A stretch of 64,000 nucleotides of DNA from Calonectria ilicicola (Eukaryota > Ascomycota > Sordariomycetes > Hypocreales > Nectriaceae), in contig CP085828.1 of the NCBI GenBank assembly GCA_020809705.1, positions 2,170,001 through 2,234,000 on the forward strand, read 5' to 3'. The position numbers and the translations under genes were made by a program. The notes under the pieces were generated by a model that had not been told where the DNA came from, did no database searches, and saw only the letters and a program-made list of their open reading frames with translations. This document shows, in pieces, positions 33,126-44,879 of the stretch. Numbering within the stretch: the stretch's first letter is position 1; each line of letters starts with the position of its first letter.

Positions 33126-34868
33126 CTACATACGACCCGTCCACTTGATTTCTAACCGACGCAGTGGATAATATGCGATAGCCGTTACGACGAAAGCCGA
33201 TTCGAATCCAAGATCGCCGATTTTAGCACCAATGGGACCGGAGTACCATGTTGTATCCATAGCAGGCACCACCAAGGCAAGACTAATTAGTGAAGCCCCG
33301 ATCGCTGCGAAACCTGGAGGAAGACGTCGCCATTTATTCCAAATTCGCGGGTCATATGTCGCAAAGTCCATTTTTCGAAAGATTACCAATTCTTCAATAA
33401 TGACGGCATCGAAACACCCAGCCCAATACCCGATTAGCGCCAGGAAATTTTCAAGAGAAGTCGCCCATTCATTCGCGGCGTAGATGGCCATAGGGATCAT
33501 AATGGCCATCGTAATGATGATGAAAAACACTCGAGGGATCTTTGCAAAAACCGGAAGAAGCATCTGCAAGTTCAGGCCAACGGAGTAATTCGACAAAGCA
33601 GTATTCCCGATGACACTCAAAGCCAGGATCACGAGAACAAACTTTCCGAAACCACCAGCTGGTCGAAGCATTTCTGCTAGTACGCCCCCAATTCCGTATG
33701 AATCCCATGCTGTTTGCCAGGAGTCAACGTTTGGTATGGCGCCCCCTATTGCTGCTCCAAGTATGAGCAGGGGTGTAGAAGGGGTCAAGAGACCAAGGTA
33801 CACATAACTGAAGATCTTCCATCTGTGTTCATGTTAGCTTAAGGGGATTCAAATTCACCGCTTGCGCAAAATCACTTACTTGGAAACAGTTGGACTATGG
33901 TAAATGGTAAAGTCAGACGCCGTGCCACCAAAGGTCATGAAATATCCGGCCATCAGACTACCATATCCAATGACGCTTTTAACGGTGGCTGGACCTGCTT
34001 CAGCCTGGTTGGCAAGGTGTTTACCTCCGCAGCCCAAAGCAATGACGATAGCAATCAAGTTTGGTATCCATTGCCACCTTTGCCACATATGAATGGCACG
34101 ATATCCCAAAAAAGCAGTCACAAAACTTAGTACGCAAACGATTACGATACCGACACTCACACTAATGTGTGCGTTTTCATCAATGGCCGCAATGGCCTGC
34201 CCGCTCACGATGGATCCGACAAGCGTGAAACCAGTCACTGTTCCCGCGTTGAAGATAATAGGGATCATTACAAAAAATGCTCTGGATTTGAGTTTTTGTG
34301 CATCAGCCCTAGTGGTTCCGACGATGGGGAGCGTGACATACGATACTTACCCGAATGAGTACCGTGCTTGGATCATCTGACGCATTCCCGTGTGAACGCC
34401 CCCGATTCCAATAAACGCGGGAGGGATGCATGTGAGTATATTAAAAAAGAGGATTATTAAAGACACATCTCGAAGCTTTAGCTCATATACGGCTGTTCCC
34501 AGTGCACCAGTTGGTAGCCTAGCAGGGTTGAGCGCACTTTCGCAACTGCGGGGTTAAGAACCAACTTACGGCAGGACACAGAGAAGATCTGTGAAGAAGA
34601 CTGTGAACAAGTTGTTGAAAGCCGTTTCTGTCCGCCTCTCTAGTGGAACAGGTCTAATTCCGTTCTCTTCAACGCCAACGTTGAGGAGTTTTCGATACCA
34701 GCTTGATGCATCTAATACACCTTTCGGTTCGGAGGCTTCGCTGCGAGCATCGTCACCATCTCCTCTAGTTTGGACAGTCCCAGAGGATGGGTTCTGGTCG
34801 AGTGGCTGGGGTCTATTGTCTATGTTTGCCTCGAGGTCGGTTTGGGTATATTCCGTGTGGGATTTCAT
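33126..34868 (-). CDS. NCS1 purine/cytosine permease (Fcy2-type)
   Basis: Plasma-membrane proton symporter of the nucleobase-cation-symport-1 family, Fcy branch (cytosine, adenine, hypoxanthine or related). Minus-strand exons are 34868-34570, 34518-34351, 34281-33880 and 33822-33126, giving 521 residues; every intron phase matches. A hydrophilic Asp/Glu-rich N terminus precedes GVEENGIRPVPLERRTETAF, the family's opening signature. About twelve membrane segments follow, with family motifs FNILTCIPPAFIGIGGVHTG, MIPIIFNAGTVTGF and GYFMTFGGTASDFTIYH (the substrate-binding region), ending in the KWTGRM tail. Start taken at 34868; an in-frame ATG at 34916 would add 16 residues. Substrate cannot be fixed from sequence. 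Confidence 0.93.
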
Positions 34869-37509
34869 GTTGACAAATTGCGCCACTATTCGTTTGGTTG
34901 ATATGTTGGTCACCAACGAGGTTCTACAAGATTGATGATGAGAAAGAAGTGGGGTTTGATGACGGGAACTGATATGAGCCTTTTATCATAACATGGGAGG
35001 CGGTCACAAGAACGATGGGCCCTTCACATCAAGAGTGCATCGGGTAACTGTTCCCACCACCCTGAATTCTCGGAGATCACAATGTTACCTTCGTTGGGCT
35101 TGGGTATACCTGCCAAGCTCATTCGGTCGGTATACGAATTCTGGGTCGTTCCGCCAAGGTGTGGTGTCATTGTCATTCATCTGGGTCGGGGATCGAGACC
35201 GATGCTACACCCTGCATCTGGGACCCCTTGTTGACATGTCATGTTTGTGAATGACCATTTTTTCAGCACGCGGCTTGATGGTCTACAGCCACTGCGCGAG
35301 GTGCGCAACCGGTCGGACAGCCACCTGGCGATTTGCTAATTGTAAGCAGCAGCTGAGGGCGCTCATGCCTAAGTCTACGGCCTAAGGACCATTAAAGATG
35401 ATGGTGCCTCAACATGCATCATTTAACATCTCACACCGACAAACAAAATCTTGGGCTAGTCAGTGCTACCCCAACCATCCAACCCTAACTCCTTGCATTC
35501 ATCCCGAGTCTTAGCCAGCCGACCGACATGGCAGTGTGATCGCCCTGCCGCAACCTAGACTGAGATTACAGCGCGCTGCGGCCCGGATCGCAGCCGTATT
35601 AGTGTGGGACCGATGGGTGCGATTTGAGGGCATTCTAAGGCCGCAATCCCGTTCTTAGGTGCCATGCGGTTTGAGGACTTTTATTGCAATGACCATCTTG
35701 CAAGGGCCTTCCTTGCGGAGTCGCGACTCCGCACAGCTGCCAGCATTTGGCGGCTCGACCTTGTCGAAATGCCTACATGTGGGATGCCTCAAGCAAACTA
35801 GGCTTAATCGTCCGTATGTGGACCAGGTTGTTCGTCAATTCTTGCGGGCCCTACAGTGGGGACCCTATCTTGCTCCGACAATGACAAACTGCCCCATGTT
35901 GAGCTAGAGTGAGTTGTCTCAGAATTCAACGTCTCTTTGGACGGGAGAGTTCCACGAACAAGACTAGAAAGAGATCCGCAACCAAGCGTTGGTTCGTCAC
36001 TCGCTCAAGTTTTGTAACGGGCCCTGACCCGCTGCTCCGCGCGATGGGCCGACGGCGTGCCTACTTTGGAGAGTGATGCGAGGATGTGAGGAATGGGTGT
36101 GGCGATATGATACTGGCCTTGCTTGTATCGCACGAGGAGGGTGAAGGCAACGGCAAGTGGGTTGTCGAAGCTGCACAGTCGAAGGTTCGCTTGGACGTGG
36201 CTTCATCTCTCATGTCCAAGTTCCAAACCCCCATCCAAGATGTACGCTGCGCGATTTACATGCTGCAGCTTTTGCGCAAAAAAAAAAGAAAAAAAAAAGA
36301 GGCGAGAAACGTCACATGGACACTTGGGCCAACGGGACAAGAATGTGATTTATGAGCGACAGCGATTGGGGCGGTATTTTTTCTTTGCTTACTGGCTCAA
36401 CATTGGCTTGACATCGAGACACACAGCAAGCTCTTCACACTGCCGATCGGCTTCCAGGTTGGGCCGTGCCGAGATGCCAACTTCGGAGATGGCAAACATG
36501 AAGGAAGGCAACCAGTGCCGATCAAGCCAATCGATGGTATGATGCCGGCGAAACAAAATGAGTGCCAAGCTAATGGCTGGACCCTCTCCTCTACCATAGT
36601 AACGATACTTACTCATTTCTTACAAATATGAAGATGACGGAAATCACGATCTAGACGAGGAAGACCCCAGATGGCCTTTGTTATATTGAACAGACAGGAT
36701 TGGTTCTTATTAGAATCCAATCTGTGGGAGTTCTGTTAATCCCCAAGCTTAGGCCCACAACCGCAGCGGAGTAATCCGCAAAAAATGGGGGTGGGAAAAC
36801 GCCGGCTTGGTGATCTCTGCCGGCATGCAATGCAATGGAAAAGTCAGTTTGCGACTAAAAAATCGAGACACAAGGATACAAATGGAGACACTATTCTTCT
36901 CCTTTCCCGCTAGCCTTGATAGTGCTTTGCTGGCACCGCCATCCTCGTCTAGTGTGACTGGGGTAGCATTGTCTTGATTGTCCGCCACATGGCAATAGTC
37001 GGTTCCCACTTGCCGGTGTGTAACATGAGAAGAATTTTGCTTTTTTTTGTCCCTAAACGAGACGGTCAAACGAAAAGGGAGAAAAAAAGCGAAGGAAAGC
37101 AAAAAAGAAAAAAAAAATAATTAAATAAAAGGGGTGAGGGGGTGGTTCCGTTTTCAATGCTGGAAGCTAATGAGTGAGCGAATCCAGTTGCGAGAAATAA
37201 TTAGCCAGGCACCACGACACGACTAATTGTGTAGGAGATGTCGCAATCAAGAGAAAAGAAGGTGATTTACTATCTAAAGAAAAATTGACCCGCGTCGCTG
37301 CCATTACTCCGTAGACCAAACACCAGATCCGCTGCTCGAGTCAGGACCCGCCCAATTCGAGCAAAAAAATGAGCCAGTTTCCGCCCCCGCCAAATCACCA
37401 GGATTCAATGGAGGGCTGGCCTAACCAACAGCACCCAACCCAAACAACCAGTTTTACCTTTGCCTGCACATACGCCTACTGTACTCCGTACCGTGCCCTA
37501 GTTTAGTTT
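34869..37509. other. 2.6-kb intergenic region
   Basis: Upstream of the permease and downstream of the P450. Short ORFs only (35659-35907, 36123-36542), without motifs. Poly-A/purine runs at about 36280-36300 and 37080-37120. Nothing else recognised. Confidence 0.45.
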
Positions 37510-40004
37510 TCAGTTAGCTCCTCCCACCAGCGCCCCCGCCTTGGGACTTCTGGCCCTGATATCACACTCAAAATGCTCTGGATGACTATTTTTTGGGGCA
37601 CACAGCTCGGTCAGCAATCGGGATTGTCATCACTAACAAATGCAACACGTATAATGCTAGCGGGAATTACCCGGGTAAGGGCGGAATGAAGGGGGGTTGC
37701 AGGAAGCAGTGCGGAAGGGTTCAAAGTCAACATACCAGGTGCCACCGTTGGTGAACTTGACAGAGGGTTCAATGGGGTTTCCATATTGATCCAGCTTCTT
37801 TCGAAACTCAAGAGTAGCGAGCATGGTAGCAACCATGATCCAGACGCTATTGTCAGCGAGGAACCTGCCTACGCAAACACTGCAGTTTTCAAGAATCAGT
37901 GGTGCCTCAAAAAATTTTTTATGCGGCCAAATGGGGTTAAGCTAGAAGCAGGGCGCAGTCAAAATGACTTAGATGAAGCCTCATCCAAGCTTCAACTGTA
38001 CCCTCTTCCATATGGAAATAACGTACCGACGCCCAAACCCAAAGTTCCCAACAGGGAATGGTTCCCCGGGCCCACCGTTTGCTTGTGGCTCATATCTGTC
38101 CGGGTTGAATTCATGGGGCGAGTGGTAGATGCGCTCATCATGCGCCATGGCATAGGCGTTGGCGTAGACCACGGTCCTGGGACTTATCAGACTCATCCAC
38201 GTCGTTTCGAGGACAGCAATTTATGGAGGATTCATACCCTATGACGAAGCGTGAGTCATTATGCCTCATTCATTGATGCAGCGAATTTCACAAACATACC
38301 TTTGGGAATAAACATGCCTTGGTAGACGTCGTCGTTGAGTGACTTGTGGGGGATACCTAATGTCACGCACAGATGTGAGAATGTGTGTCTGGGTCAGGGT
38401 CCAGGACTTCAGAGGGTTACCTAGCGGCGCCAAGGGCGACCAACTGCGGGTGCATGTTTAGCCCAGGCTCCAGAAACCGGGGATAAGAATCCAAACGGTT
38501 GCGCGTCAAAAACTTACCGGTATACCTCCTGAACAATATGTTCAATGTACGGCAAGGAGCCCCTGTCTGAAAACTCAGGGAGCCTGTCGGAGCCAATAAC
38601 CGAATCCAGCTGGTCCCGAGCCTTCTTTTGGATTTCCGGGTGAAGAACCATATTGAGAATGAAAATCACACATGTCGCCCAAGTCTACACGCCGGTGGTT
38701 GAGCAATCAAAATCAATCGGTCGGTTTCCGGTCAACTTACAGTGTCAGCCCCTGCGATGAAGACAGCGCCCGCCGCCCCCTTTATGTCATCTAGTGTCCA
38801 CTCTTGTTTATTTCCAAGGGCCTCGTTGGTCTTGTACATGTTGAGCAGCTGGTGTGCCAATGATGTGTTGTCCCGAACAGAAGAATCCTTGGCATTATTA
38901 TCAGCTCCCGTCTTTTTTTTTTCACTCTCCAGTGACTGATCACAATTGCCAGGGTATAAGCACGAGCCAAGGGGCCAAACGTGCCAATGGTTGCAGACTT
39001 ACATGTTCCGCTTGTGCATTAGCAAATGGCACATCATGGAGTTTCTGGATAGCCCAACGCCACTGCCGCGCAAATCGAAGCGCCCAGTCTCGCACAAGCC
39101 AATCTGGGAGATGCCGAGCTGCGAGGGTTGTCAGAATTGGGCACAAATTTACATTTCCCTCGGTGCTAAGACTTTGAGTATTCAAAGCCAAAATGGGCTA
39201 CTTCTTACCGGGTGGAATGAGATCAACGATGCTGTTGGCTGGAGCACCACCGTTTCCAGTTGCGTACATGGCGTCGTTGGCAATCTGAATGTAAGGATCG
39301 TTGTCGTGGGGAACGTCTGTTCCATAACTGACCTGGAGGACAATGGCCACGGCAAGTCTTCGAAGTGATGTCTCCCAACCGTTGGGGGTTCCTAGAATAT
39401 TGCGAACAGTGCGGCGGGCCTCCGTTATCTGCAGCTTATGCCACTTTCGAACATTGGTGTTGCTAAACGACGTCTGAAGCAGCTTTCGATGCATCTGCCA
39501 CCGGTCACCAAAGGGGAGAAAGGTAAGGGTCTTTCCCCAACCCATCCTAAACCAAAACACCATGTGTGAATAGCCCGTAACTCCAACGGGGCGAAAGGGA
39601 TGACTTACACCTCCAAAAGGGTAAATCTCGGGCGGTCACAGAAATTGGCCCCCTTCTTTTCGAGGATATCTCTTGCTGCATCGGCGCTGTTGAGGACGAC
39701 AATGGAGCGACCCAGTGACTTGACATGAATAACATCCGAGTCTTCAATGCGGATTGCAGTTAGAAACATGAAAAGCTACTTGCCGAAACTCGCAGAGATG
39801 CTTACTATATTCTCTTGACCATTTTGCATAGGCCGCGGCGGTATTATCCTGGGGAATGACACGGGCGTGGCCAAGCAGAAACTCTCCAGGGGGGCCGGGG
39901 GGGAGCGGGAGCGAAGGTTTTGATCGCCAGTGCGCTAGGGCGAGGATCACAATGCAAACGATAATGCCCAACTCAACCAGGGCTTTGGAGAAGATGAGTT
40001 CCAT
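37510..40004 (-). CDS. Cytochrome P450 monooxygenase (O-methylsterigmatocystin-oxidoreductase-like), 12 exons
   Basis: Membrane-anchored heme monooxygenase; substrate unknown. Minus-strand exons are 40004-39806, 39741-39609, 39546-39209, 39118-39003, 38935-38741, 38684-38518, 38443-38421, 38356-38300, 38238 (one base), 38176-38027, 37879-37736 and 37585-37510. They total 1599 nt, 532 residues, with every phase consistent. An N-terminal anchor (ELGIIVCIVILALAHW) and the proline hinge LPLPPGPPGE are followed by WGKTLTFLPFGDRW, the I-helix AGADTT (323-328), ExxR as EVYR (380-383) and the heme loop FGFGRRVCVG with Cys462 as iron ligand. The start at 40004 is preferred over 40016. Without the one-base exon the protein is frameshifted before the heme cysteine. 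It has no secondary-metabolism neighbours; the closest genes are a permease and ribokinase. Confidence 0.92.
38177..38299 (-). other. Twin 61-nt introns flanking a one-nucleotide exon
   Basis: On the minus strand, intron A (38299-38239) runs GTATGT...CATAG and intron B (38237-38177) runs GTATGA...CCCAG, both 61 nt, with a single G at 38238 between them. The Gly codon at residue 410 takes one G from each of three exons. Removing A alone runs into TGA, removing B alone leaves an in-frame TAA, and removing both as a single 123-nt intron shifts the frame before the heme loop. Confidence 0.75.
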
Positions 40005-41805
40005 GACAGGGAACACGGACTGTGGGTTGCGGGGATGGTTTGTGAGAGTTTCTGAGGACCAGGGGGGGGGGAGGGGTGAGTTGGCAAGAGTTGTGGAGTT
40101 GCAAAGACGGGGAGTTAAAGAAGGTTAATGAGAATTGCAGAGGCTTCAGGGAAGCTGAATGAAGAGCCGAGAGAGGGGTGAGATGGAGAGAGAGAGAGAG
40201 GAAGGGAAGATCAATCGAGGCGCGATGTGAGAGCATTAATTTGAACGGCGGCCAAGATGGAGATGGTTGGACTATGTATAGCGGTCGCCCTATCTTCGGT
40301 GCTTCGACTGTCTCCCGCATTACAATCCGGCGCGACTCATAATTGAGGCAAGTGCCAGCAAGGTCCTCAAGTCAGGGACATGTAGGTCATTCGCTCGGAC
40401 TTGATGAGTCGATGTACGCAGGGGCTTGTCTCACGGCCAGTGGACGAATTTGCTGCAAATCACAAACTCGCAGCTACATCTAAAGCATCGGCGACGGGCC
40501 TAGTCAGCTACGTGTCTCCCAGCTTGGGCAGGAAGACATCGAATGAGGGAGGGGGTCCATGCCATGACCGACATTTTTCTCAATCTCGGCACTAAGTTGC
40601 GCGAATGTGGGATGCCATGGCAGAAATTGAGAGGCACAGTGTTAGGGAGGGATATGCCAACTAAGCTTTGCATAGGCAGTATTATGAGAGCCGTCTAGAA
40701 GCCGTTCAAGGTCATCTGGCTCATCAAGGGGACCACTTGGGGCCGTTGGGGTGATTCGGGACCACCATGAGGCGCGATAGGAGTGACTACACGAGGGGAT
40801 GGAGGGGGGGGGCGGGGGTGTGTCTGAAGGGCTCGTGATGGATTCTCAAAAGAATAGAGAAATTGAAATGGCTTTGATTTGCCATGATGGGGAAGATCGA
40901 TGGGGTTTGGCCAATCTTGTGGCTCCGTGCAAGTTAGACCGGCTTCGAAATGCCCACCGACATGACGGAAAGTAGCCTCCACGAGGAGGGTCCACGCTAA
41001 GTCAAGAGGCATGGCTAAGCTCGAGTCGCGCGTTAGTCCGGAACTTCGCGTCAGTTCACATCCTTCATGTAGCCCTGCGTCATGTCTCTACGTTTGTTGC
41101 GAGGGGTGGTGGTGTCGAGCGAGCAAGGGTGTGTGAGTTTGTGTTTGCGTGCGTTATGGGTGGCTTCAGCTTCAAGAATTGGGCCTTGATGTGATGTGGG
41201 CCGGGGGACAGCGGGTATGTGTTGCTGATCATGGAATGGATATTGAGCTTCAATTATGCGGCCCGATATGACCGGGGTTCATGTTCGTGGGTTCGTGGTT
41301 GGTTGACGGTGCCGTCATCAGGTCCCTTGGGTTTAAGAACGACTCCATCACATCATGCAACTCCATCGAACATCGTACACAGACCACTTGAGAAAATGTG
41401 ATAGATGATGGTCCAGGCGCCAGATTGCGGCCAAACAACATTAGCCCCGAGCGTTCAGACAAGAAGCCCCAACCTTGCCTGCTTGCTTGTCAATTGCTTG
41501 TCAACCCGGACTGTGCGCCAGGATAATGTTTGCTGGCTGGCTTGACCGACAAGTCACAAAAAAAAAAATTTTGATTCGAGTGGATCGGAATGTCGTTGCG
41601 AGGAAATGGGGAGAGCCGCTAACTCGTGCATGAAGAGGAGGCAAGGGGAAAAAGGAAGCAGAACTTAGAATCAATGATGACTGGAGGAAAAATTTTTAAA
41701 AAAGGAGGCAAGTCATCCATCCATTCGCGCGACTCCCCGCCTGCTCTTGCATCCCACGTGGTAAGCCAGGCACAGATCGGTTTCTTGTTCAACTACTCTT
41801 CATTA

Positions 41806-41831
41806 GTATTATTATTATTGCTATTATTATT
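41806..41831. repeat. (ATT)n microsatellite
   Basis: About eight ATT units with one GCT interruption. Confidence 0.9.
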
Positions 41832-43707
41832 TTCTTAGAACAAAAAGAAAAGAAAATCAAGGTCGCAGGAGCGGAAAGGGACAGTTTTTTTTTTTTCTTC
41901 AGAGACCTGGTCTCAGTCTCAGACGGCGCAATCAGTCGCACATGACCCTCCTGATGTCTCGCTTTCGCATCTGTTAGTTCATTCCGCGAATGCCTTACTC
42001 GCCTACCCATGGGCAGGACGCTTCTAGAAACCAAGTCGAAGATTTCCCAGCGGAAGCCATTTCGTCTTCCCCCCCCCACACCTCTCGGTTAAACATACCA
42101 ATGCCAACTTTTCCCGCCATCATTGCTTTCTTTTTTGTTCCCAACTAGGAGGACAACTTCTTCGGCACTAAGCTAGCAAACGAGACGTGGGTGCGCCATC
42201 AAGGGATCGGTGTGAGACAGTTTGCTGCGGTTAAAATTGGACGTCAGATCGGGCATCACTAGGAGAGCTGGGGTATGGGCCGGAGACGGGGATATGGCTC
42301 CTGGGGCTGGAGGTCAGGGGGCCATGTGATATGATAACTGAGCACGTAGGTACCTCGTACATCATCTAAGGAAAAAGAAATGGGGCACAGAAAGCGAGAG
42401 AGGGCGGAACGAAAGGAAAAGGGCAAGGGAAAGGAGAAAAAAATTTGGCGCCGGAAAAAGAAAGCATGCCACGGTGAACTTGCAGCAGTTGGCAGGGCGC
42501 CTGGGTCAAGCGTTTCTTTAGCCAGCCAGCAATTGTGCATTGCATGCCCGCCCGCCCGCTCTTGCAGTGTGCATGAAGCGCATGGCACGCGGTGCTGTAC
42601 ATAGGCTGGAGAAAGCTGGTGGCCACGCCGCAAGGTGACATTGACATTACTTGCCATGCAATGTTAATACGGGCGCGACATACATATGTCTAGCATTTTG
42701 GGCTCCCAGACAATTGCAGTACATATTGCATCCACCATCCACCATCCATCCACCCACATTTGAATACTGGATACCCCGTCCACATGATAGCTGACAAGCC
42801 TGGGAATGGGACGTCGGGACTGGGACACTGGGACCGGGACTCCCAAGTGCGAGGCCATAGCTTCCCGCTAAATCGATTCCCCTTCCAACTCGCGATCCTG
42901 TGAAGTCGATGCTGGGTTGTACTGCGTGTGGGGCGAGATCGCCTTAGATCCAATTGGACCAGCTACAGATCGCTCCGTCGGGTCACCCCTGTCAGGTGGT
43001 GACGCTACTTTTTTTTTCTTTTTTTTTCTTTTTCTTTGCTTTCCAGGAGCTGTGGGTGGGTGTGTGTATGTGTTAGGTAGGGTAGGTAATTAGTGAGGTC
43101 CATTAAGCCAAGCACGTACCCGCACCCGACGAGAGTTCCTCAACCCCGACGGCAGCAGGGTCCAACATCCCAAGCAACAACAGCCCCTCAAACCAGAGCA
43201 ACCCCCTCCTGCCCCGCCACACTAGGCATTCATGGTATGCACCCGAGCCAGTGGCGACGCACTCACTTCCTTCACCGCACATAGGGTCCCGTCACTGTCT
43301 CGCGGCTCTCAGACTTAACCCGCAGCCTTGTCACAAGACAGACAGACGGCAAAAGAAAAGAGGACAGAGAGCACCGCAGGCGCCGCCATAGACACAGGCA
43401 CAGACGCAAAACAGACACACTCAACCCGGCTTCGGAGTCCCACGTCTCGCCTTCCCCGATCCCGTGTCCTTGCACCAACGTCAGCCAACTTAGCCCCCAC
43501 GCAATTGTCGACGGTGTACCTGGCCTCATTTCTTTCCGTCTGACTTCTCGTACCCTACGGCCACCGCCACGGAATCAGAGTACTTCGGGCACAAGTACCA
43601 GTACTCACTCAATATACACATCCAGCCTTGACCCTCTCTGGTCTTACCGATCCCGGCACCTCAGCCAAGGCAGCAAATCATCACAAATCATCAGATATCA
43701 TCCCGTT

Positions 43708-43740
43708 GCCAAAGCCAAAGCCAAAGCCAAAGCCAAAGCC
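43708..43740 (+). repeat. (GCCAAA)n hexamer repeat in the ribokinase leader
   Basis: Five and a half tandem GCCAAA copies ending 108 bp before the ribokinase ATG, so probably within the transcript leader or core promoter. A CATCCACT/CATCCATC repeat follows just before the ATG. Confidence 0.95.
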
Positions 43741-43848
43741 ACCCTCCCTTTCCAGCTACACACAATCATAATCTTCGTTTTGTCGATCTTCTCACCTAGC
43801 CTCTTACCTACCCACCCACACATCCACTCATCCACTCATCCATCCATC

Positions 43849-44814
43849 ATGGCTTCCCCTGATGAAATTCCACGAATCTCCATTTTGGGGTCCCTCAACA
43901 TGGACCTGGTTTCCTATGTCCCACATCACCCACTACCTGGGGAGACTATGACGTCCAACAGCTTTGCTACCTCCCCAGGCGGCAAGGGCGCCAACCAGGC
44001 TGTCGCATGCGGCAAGCTTTCCCGCGCCTCGGACCTATCGCAACCCTCCGCCATTGTATCCATGGTCGGTGCTGTTGGGGGTGATAGTTACGGATCTCTT
44101 CTCCTCGATAGCCTTCAATCCTATGGAGTCAATGTGGACGCTGTTGCTGTTCGAAAGGATGGGAACACTGGTCTTGCCATTATTATCGTGGACGAACCTA
44201 CCGGTCAAAACCGCATCATTCTGTCCCCCGAATCTAACCACTCTCTCCATCCACAAGACTTCGAGACCTTACCAGATCCCCGCATTAATCTACTAATTAT
44301 GCAGCTCGAAATTCCTCTTGACACTGTGATGCAAGCACTGAAGGCCGCTAGAGTCGCCGGTATTCCGGTCTTGTTGAACCCTGCTCCGGCTCAAGAGCTC
44401 CCCGCTGATGCTTACGTTGGCCTCGCCCACCTGGTTGTCAACGAGACAGAGGCTGCCATTCTCTCTGGTTGCTCCGAGTCTGAACTCGACACCATGGACG
44501 GTCTGGTCCGTACTGGTAAAGTCTTTCTCGGTCGCGGTGTCCACAATGTTATCATCACTTTGGGTGGACGTGGTGTATACTTTGCCAACAAAGACGGTAA
44601 GAGCGTGTTACTTCCGGCCACCAAAACATCTGTAGTTGACACGACGGCGGCTGGTGACACGTTTGTTGGCTCATATGCACTTACTGTAGTGGCAGCCAAG
44701 GGCGGTAGCTTCGATATCGATGCTGCCGTCGCCGCGGCAAACAAGGCTGCAGCTGTGACAGTTGCGCGAAAAGGCGCTCAGGTATCAATTCCGTGGAGGG
44801 ACGAATTAGAGTAA
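43849..44814 (+). CDS. rbk1: Ribokinase
   Basis: Cytosolic PfkB-family sugar kinase: ATP-dependent phosphorylation of D-ribose to ribose 5-phosphate. Intronless, 321 residues, typical length. PfkB signature 1 is SPGGKGANQAVACGKLS near residue 43, and the substrate region GSLNMDLVSYV lies near residue 15. Signature 2 is DTTAAGDTFVGSYAL with the catalytic-base Asp270 in the anion hole. NPAPAQELPAD, VNETEAAILSG and LGGRGVYF are further ribokinase hallmarks. The frame is open upstream to 43780 but lacks ATG; 43849 sits in ATCATGG and gives the normal start. The stop faces the neighbouring gene's stop only 65 bp away. Confidence 0.96.
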   Translation: MASPDEIPRISILGSLNMDLVSYVPHHPLPGETMTSNSFATSPGGKGANQAVACGKLSRASDLSQPSAIVSMVGAVGGDSYGSLLLDSLQSYGVNVDAVAVRKDGNTGLAIIIVDEPTGQNRIILSPESNHSLHPQDFETLPDPRINLLIMQLEIPLDTVMQALKAARVAGIPVLLNPAPAQELPADAYVGLAHLVVNETEAAILSGCSESELDTMDGLVRTGKVFLGRGVHNVIITLGGRGVYFANKDGKSVLLPATKTSVVDTTAAGDTFVGSYALTVVAAKGGSFDIDAAVAAANKAAAVTVARKGAQVSIPWRDELE

Positions 44815-44879
44815 CTAGCCATGAAAGAATCTATCAGAAATGTTCTGCAAACTCAAAGCTAATCGTCGTTTCCGCCCTG

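Larger units (their letters stand above)
40005..43848. other. 3.8-kb intergenic region between P450 and ribokinase
   Basis: Head-to-head upstream region of two divergent genes. It contains a GA run at 40185-40202, an ATT run at 41806-41831, poly-T/C runs at about 43010-43040 and a hexamer repeat in the ribokinase leader. ORFs here are short, overlapping and motif-free. Confidence 0.45.

Noticed and set aside
32043..44814. Secondary-metabolite gene cluster around the P450
   Set aside because: Neighbours are primary-metabolism and transport genes; no backbone synthase in the window.
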